A DNA stretch of 64,000 nucleotides, from assembly GCF_018100925.1 (NCBI RefSeq), contig NZ_JAGJEH010000002.1, positions 682,001-746,000 of the forward strand. The letters run 5' to 3'. This DNA is from Pseudoalteromonas luteoviolacea. Lineage in GTDB: Bacteria > Pseudomonadota > Gammaproteobacteria > Enterobacterales > Alteromonadaceae. The notes below the pieces were generated by a model. That model was not told the DNA's origin, ran no database searches, and saw only the letters and a program-made list of their open reading frames with translations. A program made the position numbers and the translations under genes. Of this stretch, positions 1-8,684 are shown one piece after another. The first letter of the stretch is position 1. Each line of letters opens with the position of its first letter.

Positions 1-582
1 GCGATGGTGTATATTCTTTTAGATAAACCTGATAATGCATCACAATTCATAGGGCATGCTCGTCAATTGCAAGAGTTTGAGGGGGCTGAGCTGTCTTTGC
101 CTATCAAGGCGTTGGAAGCTAAACAAGCGTTTGAACAAGGTGAAACTCGAAGGGCTTCTGCTTATGCAAATGAACTAAGTGCCGCTTACGAAGGGAATAT
201 TGAAAAACAGATTTACTATCGTTGGTTAAGTTGGATGTATGTAAAGAACAGTTTGTTGCCCTGGGAGCAAATGAACCAAGACCTTACTCAGTTGGAACTG
301 CTAAAAAGTAAAGGAGATTTAAATAACATCGAAGTATTGTCTTTTGCTGTTTACTACAATGCTCTGTGGCGTGTAGACCATCAAGCTCCCCAAGCAAAGC
401 AGGCAATTGAACAAGCTATTGTGCACTTTTCCGAATTAGAGTTAACCAATAGAGTTCGGGATTGTTATGGCCTCGCCGCTAAATTTTATCGGCAACGGGG
501 TGAGCTAGACAAAGCTCAATACTTTGCAAAGAGACAACAACGTTTATCTGCCAGCATTAACATCTCAAATTCAAGTGAGTAA
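1..582 (+). CDS. C-terminal part of a helical-repeat (TPR-like) protein, 5' end outside window
   Basis: The reading frame is open from the first base and ends at a TAA at 580-582, so this is probably the last ~190 residues of a longer protein. The visible part is almost entirely amphipathic helix. It has paired-helix units such as 'GELDKAQYFAKRQQRL' near the C terminus that look like tetratricopeptide repeats. There are no catalytic motifs or membrane segments. In this group of bacteria such a tail often belongs to TPR proteins with an N-terminal output domain (winged helix, kinase or GGDEF), but that part is not visible. The ATG at 4 could be an internal methionine. Function unknown. Confidence 0.5.
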   Translation, partial: AMVYILLDKPDNASQFIGHARQLQEFEGAELSLPIKALEAKQAFEQGETRRASAYANELSAAYEGNIEKQIYYRWLSWMYVKNSLLPWEQMNQDLTQLELLKSKGDLNNIEVLSFAVYYNALWRVDHQAPQAKQAIEQAIVHFSELELTNRVRDCYGLAAKFYRQRGELDKAQYFAKRQQRLSASINISNSSE

Positions 583-635
583 GTTAGACACGACTGGCTC
601 CAACCTTATTGCGAGACCACAAAATAGCAGAACAA

Positions 636-1043
636 TTAGGTGTCGATGACAGTTGACCACGCAGTGTTCCAGCGTATGAGCTTTTCCGTTGGAGATAGTT
701 TTTTGGGGCTAACACGAATAGAAGGCGGGATCCGATACTTGGCTTCGAATAGCTGTTTGGACACAGCACCTCTTGTTTTATTGTTATTTGCCTGTGTGAC
801 AGCAACAATATCCATGCAATGGGGACATTGCCAAAATGTCGCTTGTAGTGACCCTTGTTTGAGTCGCTTCATTGGATCTTTAGCGGTCAATGACAGTGTA
901 CCATTCGGATCTGATAAATAGGCGAGGCCGTTGGCGAGGCAAAAGTCACAATTACACTCGCGGGGTTGGTATTTTTCAATTGGATGAGGAAAGTTCACCG
1001 ACACCTCTACATTTCCACATTTACAGCTTGCACAGTACTTCAT
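636..1043 (-). CDS. GFA/CENP-V family zinc-binding protein
   Basis: 135 residues, typical of the small GFA (glutathione-dependent formaldehyde-activating enzyme-like) family, which shares a beta-sheet fold with two zinc sites. The cysteine pattern is visible: CASCKCG at the N terminus, ECNCDFC near residues 29-35, and a later CPHC. These match the CxC, CxC-x2-C and CxxC ligands of the family. The chemistry is unproven for most members; a thiol-adduct lyase role is only a family guess. The gene stands alone, convergent with the upstream partial gene (53-bp gap) and downstream of the diguanylate cyclase on the same strand (82-bp gap). Confidence 0.8.
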   Translation of the reverse strand: MKYCASCKCGNVEVSVNFPHPIEKYQPRECNCDFCLANGLAYLSDPNGTLSLTAKDPMKRLKQGSLQATFWQCPHCMDIVAVTQANNNKTRGAVSKQLFEAKYRIPPSIRVSPKKLSPTEKLIRWNTAWSTVIDT

Positions 1044-1125
1044 TTGGTTCTCGATCGATAAAGGAATACGAATTTACTGACAATAATGTACTTACTACTA
1101 TGTATCAAAAATATATTCTCTGTGT

Positions 1126-2301
1126 TTATGTATCTTCAATGTGGTAAACCTCACTTCTATTACGGCCATTATTCTTGGCTTGATATAGAGCTTTATCGGC
1201 ATGAATTTGCGAAGCCTCAAAGGCTTGTTGAGACACAGAATCAGTGTAGGCGATACCCGCACTCAAAGTCACTTCGCCAATTTCTGGTTTAATCTTTTCG
1301 ATACTCTGTGAAAAGCTACTTCTTATTTTTTCACTTAACTGTAGAGTGTGCGCCGGGGGCGTATCAAATAAGACGATGCAGAATTCTTCTCCTCCCCAAC
1401 GAACGACCAGATCAGAGGCACGCATAGTCGCTTTCAGTTCGTTACCAATATGCGTAAGTATTATGTCACCGGTTTGATGGCCAAACTGATCGTTAATCTT
1501 CTTGAAATGGTCGACATCTATCATGATCACACTGAGAGAATGGCACTTTCTTTGTGACAGCGGCATAATGTTTCCCAAATAACGGGATAGGCCACGTCTG
1601 TTCAGTAAATCAGTTAACTCGTCGTGATGTGCTGCATACTCCAGTTTGCGAACAAATCGCCCTGCGCTGAGTAACATAAGCAATGGAATACCCGCAACAA
1701 TGCCAATGAGTGCGACTAACCAAGTGTACCCTCCCACCCAACTGAATTGCTCTCCAATACTAGGAAGTGCGCCAAAGGCACCATACAGTGTATAAATACT
1801 AGTAAGTACAAGTTCAAGTAATACGACAGCGACGGTTATTTTTACTGCTATATACTCATTTTTATCGTGCTTCGCATGTTGCCACAGGACCCACCCGTAA
1901 TGCGCTCTTACCAATAACAACCAAATGCCGATCACCAGCAAACGGCTGGGACGATCTGGCAGTATGAAAGTGAAAAACAAAGACATTACTAGCACTGGTG
2001 CTATTAGGATTAGTATTTTTTTTGTGGAGGGAGGGGTGTGAACAAAGTGCCAAGCACCAATTAGCCACAGAGCATGGCCAAAAACTAAACAGGTGTTAAA
2101 GATTGCAACTGTTAGTTGCCTTGGCGCACTTTGCAACGTTAACTGGGATAGGTAAGCAATAGATAAAATACCGAGTGCTATAGCCCAAAACCGAGCTCCT
2201 TCAATCGTTTGACTCATTTTGGTGACTGCGCTTAGGACAATTGCCCCGGTTATGGATGCTATAAAAAGTGAAAGCATCAAAGTTAAGTCATGAACTTGCA
2301 C
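1126..2301 (-). CDS. Membrane-bound diguanylate cyclase (GGDEF)
   Basis: Makes the second messenger c-di-GMP from two GTP. The 391 residues start with about 210 residues of hydrophobic sequence holding six or seven predicted membrane spans, then a complete GGDEF domain. The signature is GGEEF at 303-307. An RxxD inhibitory site (R294-D297) lies five residues before it, so product feedback is expected. 'DELTDLLNRRG' near 227-237 marks the domain start. The GTG at 2299-2301 is taken as the start because a purine-rich AAGGA lies upstream; ATG at 2277 is an alternative that trims eight residues. The ligand sensed by the membrane part cannot be told. Confidence 0.88.
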   Translation of the reverse strand: MQVHDLTLMLSLFIASITGAIVLSAVTKMSQTIEGARFWAIALGILSIAYLSQLTLQSAPRQLTVAIFNTCLVFGHALWLIGAWHFVHTPPSTKKILILIAPVLVMSLFFTFILPDRPSRLLVIGIWLLLVRAHYGWVLWQHAKHDKNEYIAVKITVAVVLLELVLTSIYTLYGAFGALPSIGEQFSWVGGYTWLVALIGIVAGIPLLMLLSAGRFVRKLEYAAHHDELTDLLNRRGLSRYLGNIMPLSQRKCHSLSVIMIDVDHFKKINDQFGHQTGDIILTHIGNELKATMRASDLVVRWGGEEFCIVLFDTPPAHTLQLSEKIRSSFSQSIEKIKPEIGEVTLSAGIAYTDSVSQQAFEASQIHADKALYQAKNNGRNRSEVYHIEDT

Positions 2302-2493
2302 TTAGAGTATTGTCCTTTTTTAGTGTTATTGATTGTAGCTCAGAGAGATTGGGCGCATGTTTCAACTCAGAACGTACTTAAAAGCTTAGCAAACGTTCTG
2401 GTTTTTGCATGAAAAGCAAGGCGGCAGGCTTTATTGGCGGCTAAAAAAGCGTATTAATCTATAGTAATAGTAAGGTGGAGTTGCGGAGTTACT

Positions 2494-2832
2494 ATGAGTG
2501 AGGAAATAAATTGTTTATTTGTCTATGGTTCTTTGGCACCCAATTGCGTAAATGCACATATTTTAGAACCTTTACGTGGCGAGTTTAAAAAAGGGTGGGT
2601 GCGTGGGCAGCTTTGTGAGCAGGGTTGGGGTGCTGATATGGGGTATCCTGGTATCTTACTTAATTCACAAGCTGAATGGGTAGAGGGCTATGTATTTTTG
2701 TCACAACGGCTGTGTGACCACTTGTCTATGCTTGATGCTTTCGAAGGTGAAGAGTATTCGAGGCAAGTGTGTGAAGTGAAAATGGAAAATGCAAAGTATT
2801 GTAAAGCGTATATTTACACTTTAGCTAAGTAG
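2494..2832 (+). CDS. Gamma-glutamylcyclotransferase-like (AIG2/GGCT) protein
   Basis: 112 residues, the usual length of the bacterial YtfP/AIG2-like group. The family's nucleotide-loop-like motif 'VYGSL' is at 9-13. A conserved acidic segment 'LDAFEGEEYSR' lies at about residues 79-89 and supplies the catalytic glutamate in gamma-glutamyl cyclotransferases, which release 5-oxoproline from gamma-glutamyl peptides or amines. The ATG at 2494 is preceded by GGAG at good spacing. It is a single gene between the cyclase and the binding protein. The substrate cannot be predicted from sequence. Confidence 0.8.
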   Translation: MSEEINCLFVYGSLAPNCVNAHILEPLRGEFKKGWVRGQLCEQGWGADMGYPGILLNSQAEWVEGYVFLSQRLCDHLSMLDAFEGEEYSRQVCEVKMENAKYCKAYIYTLAK

Positions 2833-2931
2833 TCTTGTTCATACCAAGTGACCTGAAGCGATTAGGTAACAGTAACAACCGAATTGCACGACGAGAAGAA
2901 TGTATTTGCTGATCCAAGTATGGCAATGACT

Positions 2932-3852
2932 ATGCGTAAACTTTGTTTATTATTATTGATTTTTCATAGTTCCCTTTTCGCTACACCTGTTAGGGTATTG
3001 GTAAATGACTGGAGCAGTCAGCAAATATTGGCCAATATTGCCGAACAGGTTTTCATAAGGCTTGGCTATGAAGTCGAGTTTATCAATGTTGAAGTGGACG
3101 CTCAGTGGTACTTACTCAAATCCAATAAGGCCGATCTGCAATTAGAGGTATGGCAGGGCACAATGGAAGAGAAATACACCCAATTGCTAAATAGCGGAGG
3201 GCTAGTTGATTTAGGTACATACTCGGTGGCGACTCGTGAAGATTGGTGGTATCCCATGTATGTTAAAGATGCGTGTCCTGGATTACCTGACTGGCGCGCT
3301 CTGAGAAAGTGCCATGATATTTTTGTAAGATCCGACTCGAGAGGCAAAGGGGTGTATGTCGCGGGCCCATGGGAGAAGCCAGATAGAGCAAGAATTAAAG
3401 CGCTGGGGCTCAATTTTGTTGTCAAGCAAGTCGAAGATGATCAAGCTTTATGGCGGGAGTTAGCAAACGCGACGGCTCAACAGCAAGCAATTTTGATATT
3501 TAATTGGACACCTAACTGGGTTGGAAGTGTTTACTCCGGAGAGTTTGTTGAGTTTCCTGTCCATTCCAAAGCGTGTGAAGAGGATGCTAAATGGGGAATA
3601 AATGCTGAGCTACCTTATGATTGCGGTAACCCAAGATCAGGGTGGTTGAAAAAAGTGTCTAGTAATCGGTTCGTTGAGTTATTTCCTTGTTTGGCTAACG
3701 GGTTACGGCAATTTGACCTAACAAACGATGAAATAGAGTCTTTGTCTGCTAAAGTGGATGTCGAAAAGCAAACTCCCAAGCAAGTTGCACAAAGTTGGGT
3801 AATTGAGAACAGAGCGCGTTGGCACGCTATCTTCAACACGTGCAAGCAATAG
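2932..3852 (+). CDS. Glycine betaine/choline-type ABC substrate-binding protein (OpuAC-like)
   Basis: A secreted or periplasmic binding protein of the OpuAC/ProX type, for quaternary ammonium or related solutes. The signal peptide is clear (MRKLCLLLLIFHSSLFA), with mature sequence starting at TPVRV. The body has the family pattern: 'NADLQLEVWQ'-like early segment (here 'KADLQLEVWQG'), many tryptophans for a cation-pi cage, and 'LIFNWTPNW' later. The frame is open further upstream with ATGs at 2920 and 2926. I choose 2932 because it puts the basic N-region next to the hydrophobic core. None of these starts has a good ribosome site. No permease or ATPase gene is adjacent, so it may be an orphan serving a distant transporter or a sensory role. 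Confidence 0.8.
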   Translation: MRKLCLLLLIFHSSLFATPVRVLVNDWSSQQILANIAEQVFIRLGYEVEFINVEVDAQWYLLKSNKADLQLEVWQGTMEEKYTQLLNSGGLVDLGTYSVATREDWWYPMYVKDACPGLPDWRALRKCHDIFVRSDSRGKGVYVAGPWEKPDRARIKALGLNFVVKQVEDDQALWRELANATAQQQAILIFNWTPNWVGSVYSGEFVEFPVHSKACEEDAKWGINAELPYDCGNPRSGWLKKVSSNRFVELFPCLANGLRQFDLTNDEIESLSAKVDVEKQTPKQVAQSWVIENRARWHAIFNTCKQ

Positions 3853-3862
3853 CTAATTTAAA

Positions 3863-3894
3863 AAATAAGCCGAGGCTATCTGCTCGGCTTATTT
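3863..3894. terminator. Bidirectional hairpin terminator
   Basis: A 12-bp perfect stem (AAATAAGCCGAG / CTCGGCTTATTT) with an 8-nt loop lies between the convergent binding-protein and phospholipase-like genes. A-rich and T-rich arms flank it, so it can act in both directions. Confidence 0.8.
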
Positions 3895-3916
3895 GCAAGC
3901 TAATTGAAATTTAATT

Positions 3917-6256
3917 CTAAAACAACATACTAATCGCAGGTATTAATCGAATTGCCGTACAGGTTTTGTCATTTTCATCAGTAGGAAATGGCGCAAAGCT
4001 GCATGTGTCTAATTTGTGCTGAATACCTTTGAGCGGTGATAGACCGACTTCATGTGGGGCATCAATGCCTGGAACGAGCGGGCCAACAAACAGGCGTTTA
4101 AATATAGAGCGGCGAGCATTATCGTCTTCCCATAATTTAAATCCCTCTCTACCGTGGTTATGCGCATAGCCAAAAATACGCTCAGTGGTTGGTACGCCTT
4201 GATAGCCGTCTCGGCGCACATATTGCGGTGCTGTTTCCTGCCATTGATGATTACCATCTAGTGAACGAACGGCTGAGGTTAAGATGTTTTCACCTGCATA
4301 GTAAAAGTTTCTACCATAATGTGAACTCGAGGACAGACCAAACTTTGCAATGAGTGCATTTAGTTCACTATGGTTAAGGACGCTTAATTTCGCAAGGGTT
4401 ACAGCGTTTCGGATTGCTGCGAATCGATTGACATCAAATTGATTCCCGCCGTTTACGTGCATATCGGCTTTAATACGGGTCACAATGTCATGTGTGATCA
4501 TCAACCCTTTGCCTGAATTGTCGACCTTAAAGGCATTTTGCAGGGCAACTTCTCCCATGTCAGATTGCAATTGCTTAAACAATTGATGCATTTCATCGCT
4601 TGTGAGCTTTTTAATGAGTACTTCAACAACTTCTTTCGTTGCTTTGCGTTTTAGTTCACCCATTTTTTTGTGAATAGCAGCGGCAGGGCTCACAACAGGG
4701 GCGATATCCCCTAGTTTATTGAGCACTTCGTCCAAAAAATCCTTAACTATGCACTGTGTGTCGGTTAAGTAGAATGGCGTACCCAGTAGGGCACTAGAAT
4801 TACATTGTACCCATTGGGTAATGAGTCGTTGCGACCACTCTTTATCGCTGACAGAGTAGACGACGGCGAAGTTTAGGTTATGGATATATCTTGATGTGGC
4901 TAAATCAATGTTCTCTACCCAAGCTTTTAGGAAGGCTTCGACTGGACTAATTGAGGCTGAATTGTACTGTTGTAAAGTATCAATCAGGTTATTTGAAAGC
5001 TGATTCTCAAGTTCAATGGTGGAATTAATAATATCGTGCAAGTCTTTAGATGCTTTCTTGGCATCGGATACCTGCTTTGACACTGAGCTGCCAAAGCTCT
5101 CAACTAAGTTTTGTTGCTCTTTAATGAGCTTTTTTTGCAATGTATAAGTTGGGTTAATACCAATAAATTCGTCGACCCACACGGTATTACATGTCATCAA
5201 ACCCACGAGACCTCCACTACTACAGACTTCGTCTTTAACCTTTCTGTATAGCTTCTCTGGAATACTAGCCAGTTCGTTTTGCAATTCTAAAATTTTTAGC
5301 TGCGCTGACGAAATGTCTCCGTGTAATTTGACGATAGCATCTGATGCATTGTTAATGGCATTTAGTTGCTCATTAATTAGTTTTTCGTGACCCCGGCTTA
5401 ATTCTTTTTTCAAACTTGAAACAGAGTCTTTGACGTCTTGTGCACGGTCGATACTCCAGTTACCAGCTTTATTGACTTCTTCTCCAAGCTTAACGACTTT
5501 TTCAGCGGTGGCATCATTCAACTTTATGTTGAGCTGAGCTTGAGCTATGGCTTTAACCGCTTCTACTTTGAGGTCGTGCCATAATTTTGAATTAGCAAGT
5601 TTTTCAACATTTTCACGAAGGTTATTAATAGCGTATAAATGCGCACCGGATGGCGAATTCCACTGTGCTTGTGTTTCAGGGTGATAGACTATTTTGTCAC
5701 GTATAAAAGTAGACGGCACACTAATATGGCTGCTGTAGCTGCCTTTTGGTGTGTACTTTGAGATGAGGCTCTCTATTAATATATGACGAAGCTCGACATC
5801 CGTTTCCCCATCAGCTAAGTCAAAGGCACCACCGGCATATCTGTTTACATAAGTATGTGCAAAAATATCAGCGGCAGCGTGGGCTTTAAACCCTAATGCA
5901 AAAGCACGTTCAGTGTCAGATTCAGCGACGCGGTCTATAAAATTTAGCCATGAGTTTGTATTCCACATGGTGTTGTCGAGCTTGTCTTCAGTGTGGATTT
6001 GAGATTGTCCGACAAATACGTCTGGCGACATATCTGGACCAATATTACCCGCTCTATAGAAGTTTTGATTATAGACGATAAGAGCCTTGGTATCGTCATT
6101 GACCGGAATTGATACAGTTTTACCATCGACATCAAAATCCAATTTACCATCTTTCAAATCTTCAATGACTTGTTGTCCAACCCAGACGTGTGTATCTATT
6201 TTGAAGGCTGCAGCTTGGGTACTGCATAAAAGCGCAAGGAGTGCTAATCGTTTCAT
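3917..6256 (-). CDS. Secreted zinc-dependent phospholipase C-like protein with coiled-coil middle
   Basis: 779 residues from the ATG at 6256, which begins a clean signal peptide (MKRLALLALLCSTQAAA). The longer open frame to 6313 lacks this feature at its start. Residues ~18-145 resemble the Zn_dep_PLPC domain: H23 in 'DTHVWVGQ', and H126-x3-D130-x3-H134 in 'HAAADIFAHTYVNRY'. These match metal-ligand positions of bacterial phospholipase C and S1/P1-type trinuclear zinc enzymes. Residues ~230-450 are rich in heptad-like Leu/Lys/Glu and probably form a coiled coil. The C terminus (~620-779) is unassigned. Likely exported. Lipid hydrolysis is a family inference, since many members are untested. 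Confidence 0.72.
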   Translation of the reverse strand: MKRLALLALLCSTQAAAFKIDTHVWVGQQVIEDLKDGKLDFDVDGKTVSIPVNDDTKALIVYNQNFYRAGNIGPDMSPDVFVGQSQIHTEDKLDNTMWNTNSWLNFIDRVAESDTERAFALGFKAHAAADIFAHTYVNRYAGGAFDLADGETDVELRHILIESLISKYTPKGSYSSHISVPSTFIRDKIVYHPETQAQWNSPSGAHLYAINNLRENVEKLANSKLWHDLKVEAVKAIAQAQLNIKLNDATAEKVVKLGEEVNKAGNWSIDRAQDVKDSVSSLKKELSRGHEKLINEQLNAINNASDAIVKLHGDISSAQLKILELQNELASIPEKLYRKVKDEVCSSGGLVGLMTCNTVWVDEFIGINPTYTLQKKLIKEQQNLVESFGSSVSKQVSDAKKASKDLHDIINSTIELENQLSNNLIDTLQQYNSASISPVEAFLKAWVENIDLATSRYIHNLNFAVVYSVSDKEWSQRLITQWVQCNSSALLGTPFYLTDTQCIVKDFLDEVLNKLGDIAPVVSPAAAIHKKMGELKRKATKEVVEVLIKKLTSDEMHQLFKQLQSDMGEVALQNAFKVDNSGKGLMITHDIVTRIKADMHVNGGNQFDVNRFAAIRNAVTLAKLSVLNHSELNALIAKFGLSSSSHYGRNFYYAGENILTSAVRSLDGNHQWQETAPQYVRRDGYQGVPTTERIFGYAHNHGREGFKLWEDDNARRSIFKRLFVGPLVPGIDAPHEVGLSPLKGIQHKLDTCSFAPFPTDENDKTCTAIRLIPAISMLF

Positions 6257-6348
6257 TACTATCTTGATAGTGAAAAAAAAGCGGGATTTTACACTAAAAC
6301 CCATATAAAACAATGGGCTATTGGTGGGATCTGATTACCTGTTTTTGA

Positions 6349-7380
6349 TTACGATGTTGATTGGCGAATAATTAGCTTAGGTGGTAGCAAGGTTTCGGTT
6401 ATTTGTTCACCTTTTATCAGCGCTAGCAAGTTTGAAACAAGCATTTGACCTGCCAAGGTCGTGTTTTGTTGGACTGTGCTCAATGAGGGCGTAATGTAAT
6501 TTGCAGCAGCGATGTTGTCAAAGCCGATCACACTGACATCTTCAGGGATCCTAAGCCCAGCTTCCTTTAATGCTTTTATTGCGCCAATTGCAATCAAATC
6601 GCTGGCGGCAAATAAGGAGTCGAATTTAACATTATTTGCTAAAAGTGAATGAGTCGCGTGATACCCTGACTCCTCGGTGGAAATAGCATTGGCAATATTT
6701 CTTTCGCTCAATGAAATTGATTGTTGCTCTAAGGTATCCTTAAAGCCTTTAAATCGCATTAAAAACTCAGGGCTGTGCTCCGATGCATCACCAATAAACA
6801 CACACTGTTTTTTACCAGTTGAAATAAAGTGTTGAGCAGCCAATTCACCACCGCCGTAATTGTCGCAGCTCACCGTTAAATCTGGTCGTCCTTCAACTTT
6901 TGCTCCCCAGCAAACAAACTTTGTATCTTGCGCCAATAAATTCTGTAGTCTTGACTGGTAATCCATATAGTCGCCATAGCCGAGCAATATGATCCCATCA
7001 GCGCGGTGGCTGTCTTCATATTCTGCACGCCAATCTTGACTGATTGATTGAAAGGAAACCAGCAAATCATATCCTTCTTTTGCACATGCCCGGGTAATAC
7101 TGCCCAGCATATTTAAAAAGAAAGGGTTGATCTGAGACTCATCGCCGGTAGGGTCTTCAAATAGCAAAATTGCTAATGTTGCACTTTGCTGGGTACGCAA
7201 ATTACTGGCATTTTTATCTACTTTGTAATTGAGTTTTTTAGCAATTTCCCACACTTTTCTGCGAGTTTCTTCGTTGACAAGCGGGCTATTTCGTAGTGCT
7301 CGCGACACTGTTGATTGAGAAACACCTGCGAAATGTGCGATGTCAAATGAAGTTGCTTTTCCTTTCGTTTTCATGGTCAA
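6349..7380 (-). CDS. LacI-family transcriptional regulator (divergent from glk)
   Basis: 343 residues with the LacI layout: N-terminal helix-turn-helix 'DIAHFAGVSQSTVSRAL' (about residues 13-29), a hinge ending in 'NASNLRTQ', then a periplasmic-binding-protein-like effector domain with 'DGIILLGYG', 'DLIAIGAIKAL' and 'VSVIGFDN'. The hinge leucine that wedges into the centre of an operator is present. It is transcribed away from glk. The palindrome at 7472-7485 lies between them, about 90 bp from this start, so autoregulation or control of glk is plausible. The effector is unknown; a sugar is usual for the family. Confidence 0.88.
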   Translation of the reverse strand: MTMKTKGKATSFDIAHFAGVSQSTVSRALRNSPLVNEETRRKVWEIAKKLNYKVDKNASNLRTQQSATLAILLFEDPTGDESQINPFFLNMLGSITRACAKEGYDLLVSFQSISQDWRAEYEDSHRADGIILLGYGDYMDYQSRLQNLLAQDTKFVCWGAKVEGRPDLTVSCDNYGGGELAAQHFISTGKKQCVFIGDASEHSPEFLMRFKGFKDTLEQQSISLSERNIANAISTEESGYHATHSLLANNVKFDSLFAASDLIAIGAIKALKEAGLRIPEDVSVIGFDNIAAANYITPSLSTVQQNTTLAGQMLVSNLLALIKGEQITETLLPPKLIIRQSTS

Positions 7381-7471
7381 AACTATTTTAGTGGAGTCGT
7401 GAGTATTGTCTTTGATTATTTTTTTTTTGCAACCAATTTCACAAAAGCTGTAAATTTCTGTTGATGAAGTT

Positions 7472-7485
7472 TGACACCGGTGTCA
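7472..7485. promoter_or_regulatory. Palindromic LacI-type operator upstream of glk
   Basis: Perfect 14-bp palindrome TGACACCGGTGTCA with the central CG typical of LacI-family operators. The identical sequence occurs twice before edd. It overlaps promoter-like elements: TTGACA at 7471-7476 is part of it, and CATAAT at 7484-7489 lies 17 bp after TTGATG at 7461-7466. Binding by either nearby LacI protein would therefore occlude RNA polymerase. Confidence 0.8.
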
Positions 7486-7525
7486 TAATGTCGGTGTTTT
7501 ATCATTTTGTTGTCAAAACGTATTT

Positions 7526-7634
7526 AGCTGCCCTCTTTTGGGGCAGCTCTTTTTTCAGCCTGCGTGCAAAGTTTCGGCTGACTATATATTTGGGATAACA
7601 AGTGGGCGAAAGCCCCAAAGGTGTTTGGAACACC
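7526..7634 (+). promoter_or_regulatory. Hairpin-rich glk leader with terminator-like stem
   Basis: Four consecutive stem-loops lie between the operator and the glk ATG. They are: 7526-7548 (AGCTGCCC/GGGCAGCT, then CTTTTTT, terminator-like); 7555-7581 (TCAGCC/GGCTGA); 7604-7615 (GGGC-GAAA-GCCC, a GNRA tetraloop); and 7620-7634 (GGTGTT-TGG-AACACC). This could be an attenuator or riboswitch-like leader, or the first stem could end a short RNA made from the operator promoter. Seen by eye; no covariance was tested. Confidence 0.5.
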
Positions 7635-7655
7635 GCAACAACAGAGAAAAACATC

Positions 7656-8672
7656 ATGAGCCAGACAACACAGAATAGTTTTAATGGTCATGACCTTGCG
7701 TTCGAGCCGATTATCGTTGCCGATATCGGGGGTACTAATGCTCGATTTGCCGTCGTGACAAAATACGATTTAGACTCTAATCAGTTTACAATTGACCATC
7801 AGTTCACTTTTCCTAGTGCAGAGTTTCAGTCCTTTGAATCTGCTCTTTCCGCTTTCCTTGATAAACTCACGATTTCTAAACCTTCCCGAGCTTGTTTTGC
7901 TGTCGCCGGGCCTATAAAAGGTCAACAGGTTTTTCTGACAAACCTTGGCTGGAACTTCAATTCACAAGATGTGCAAACACAATTTGGCTTTGAGCAACTC
8001 GCTGTGATCAATGATTTTGCAGCGTTTGCATACGCTGCGCCGTACTTGAAAAAAGAAGACAATATTCAAATAAAAGCAGGTCAAGCGGCTCCTGGGGCAA
8101 ATATTGCGGTGATGGGGCCGGGCACAGGATTTGGTTCAGCATGTCATGTAAGCGATATACATAGCAGTGCGGTGCTAAGTTGTGAGGCGGGTCATATTAG
8201 TTTGGCGGCTGTCACTGAGTTAGACAAACAGTTGTTACAAGTGCTTAAAGAAAGTATCGGTCATGTGTCGGTTGAAACTGTGTTTTCGGGACCAGGGTTG
8301 GCAAGGCTGTATAAAGCAATGGCACAAGTTAAAGGACTACCATCAGAAGACTTAAATGCAGCACAGATCAGCGCGAGAGCGGGTGAATGTGAAGTATGTG
8401 ATGCGACACTTAATCAATTTTGTGACTGGATTGGCAGTGTAGCAGGTGATCTTGCGTTAACCTTCGGGGCGTTGGGTGGCGTGTTTATTGGCGGTGGAAT
8501 CTTACCCCGTATGACTGAACGACTGATTTCTAGTCGATTTGTTGAAAGGTTTACAGAAAAGGGGATAATGTCTCAATATGCAGGGCAAATTCCAGTAACT
8601 TTAGTTGTGCAGGATAATATTCCTTTAATTGGTGCGGCAGCGTGTTTACATAGCCGCAACCAATTTTCGTAG
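7656..8672 (+). CDS. glk: Glucokinase
   Basis: Phosphorylates glucose to glucose 6-phosphate with ATP in the cytoplasm, the entry step for non-PTS glucose. 338 residues from the ATG at 7656. The frame extends to a GTG at 7602, but that stretch lies inside the leader hairpins and encodes nothing family-like. Bacterial Glk motifs are present: phosphate-1 'ADIGGTNARF' (22-31), catalytic Asp in 'VINDFAAFAYA', 'GPGTGFGSA' for ATP binding, 'EAGHISLAA' for the sugar, and C-terminal 'GGVFIGGGILPR'. It is 12 bp upstream of a LacI-family gene and probably co-transcribed with it. It pairs functionally with edd-eda-gap downstream. Confidence 0.93.
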   Translation: MSQTTQNSFNGHDLAFEPIIVADIGGTNARFAVVTKYDLDSNQFTIDHQFTFPSAEFQSFESALSAFLDKLTISKPSRACFAVAGPIKGQQVFLTNLGWNFNSQDVQTQFGFEQLAVINDFAAFAYAAPYLKKEDNIQIKAGQAAPGANIAVMGPGTGFGSACHVSDIHSSAVLSCEAGHISLAAVTELDKQLLQVLKESIGHVSVETVFSGPGLARLYKAMAQVKGLPSEDLNAAQISARAGECEVCDATLNQFCDWIGSVAGDLALTFGALGGVFIGGGILPRMTERLISSRFVERFTEKGIMSQYAGQIPVTLVVQDNIPLIGAAACLHSRNQFS

Positions 8673-8684
8673 ATTGGAATAAAT

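Noticed and set aside
7602..7655. 18-residue N-terminal extension of glk from GTG 7602
   Set aside because: It would translate the two leader hairpins and adds nothing like Glk.
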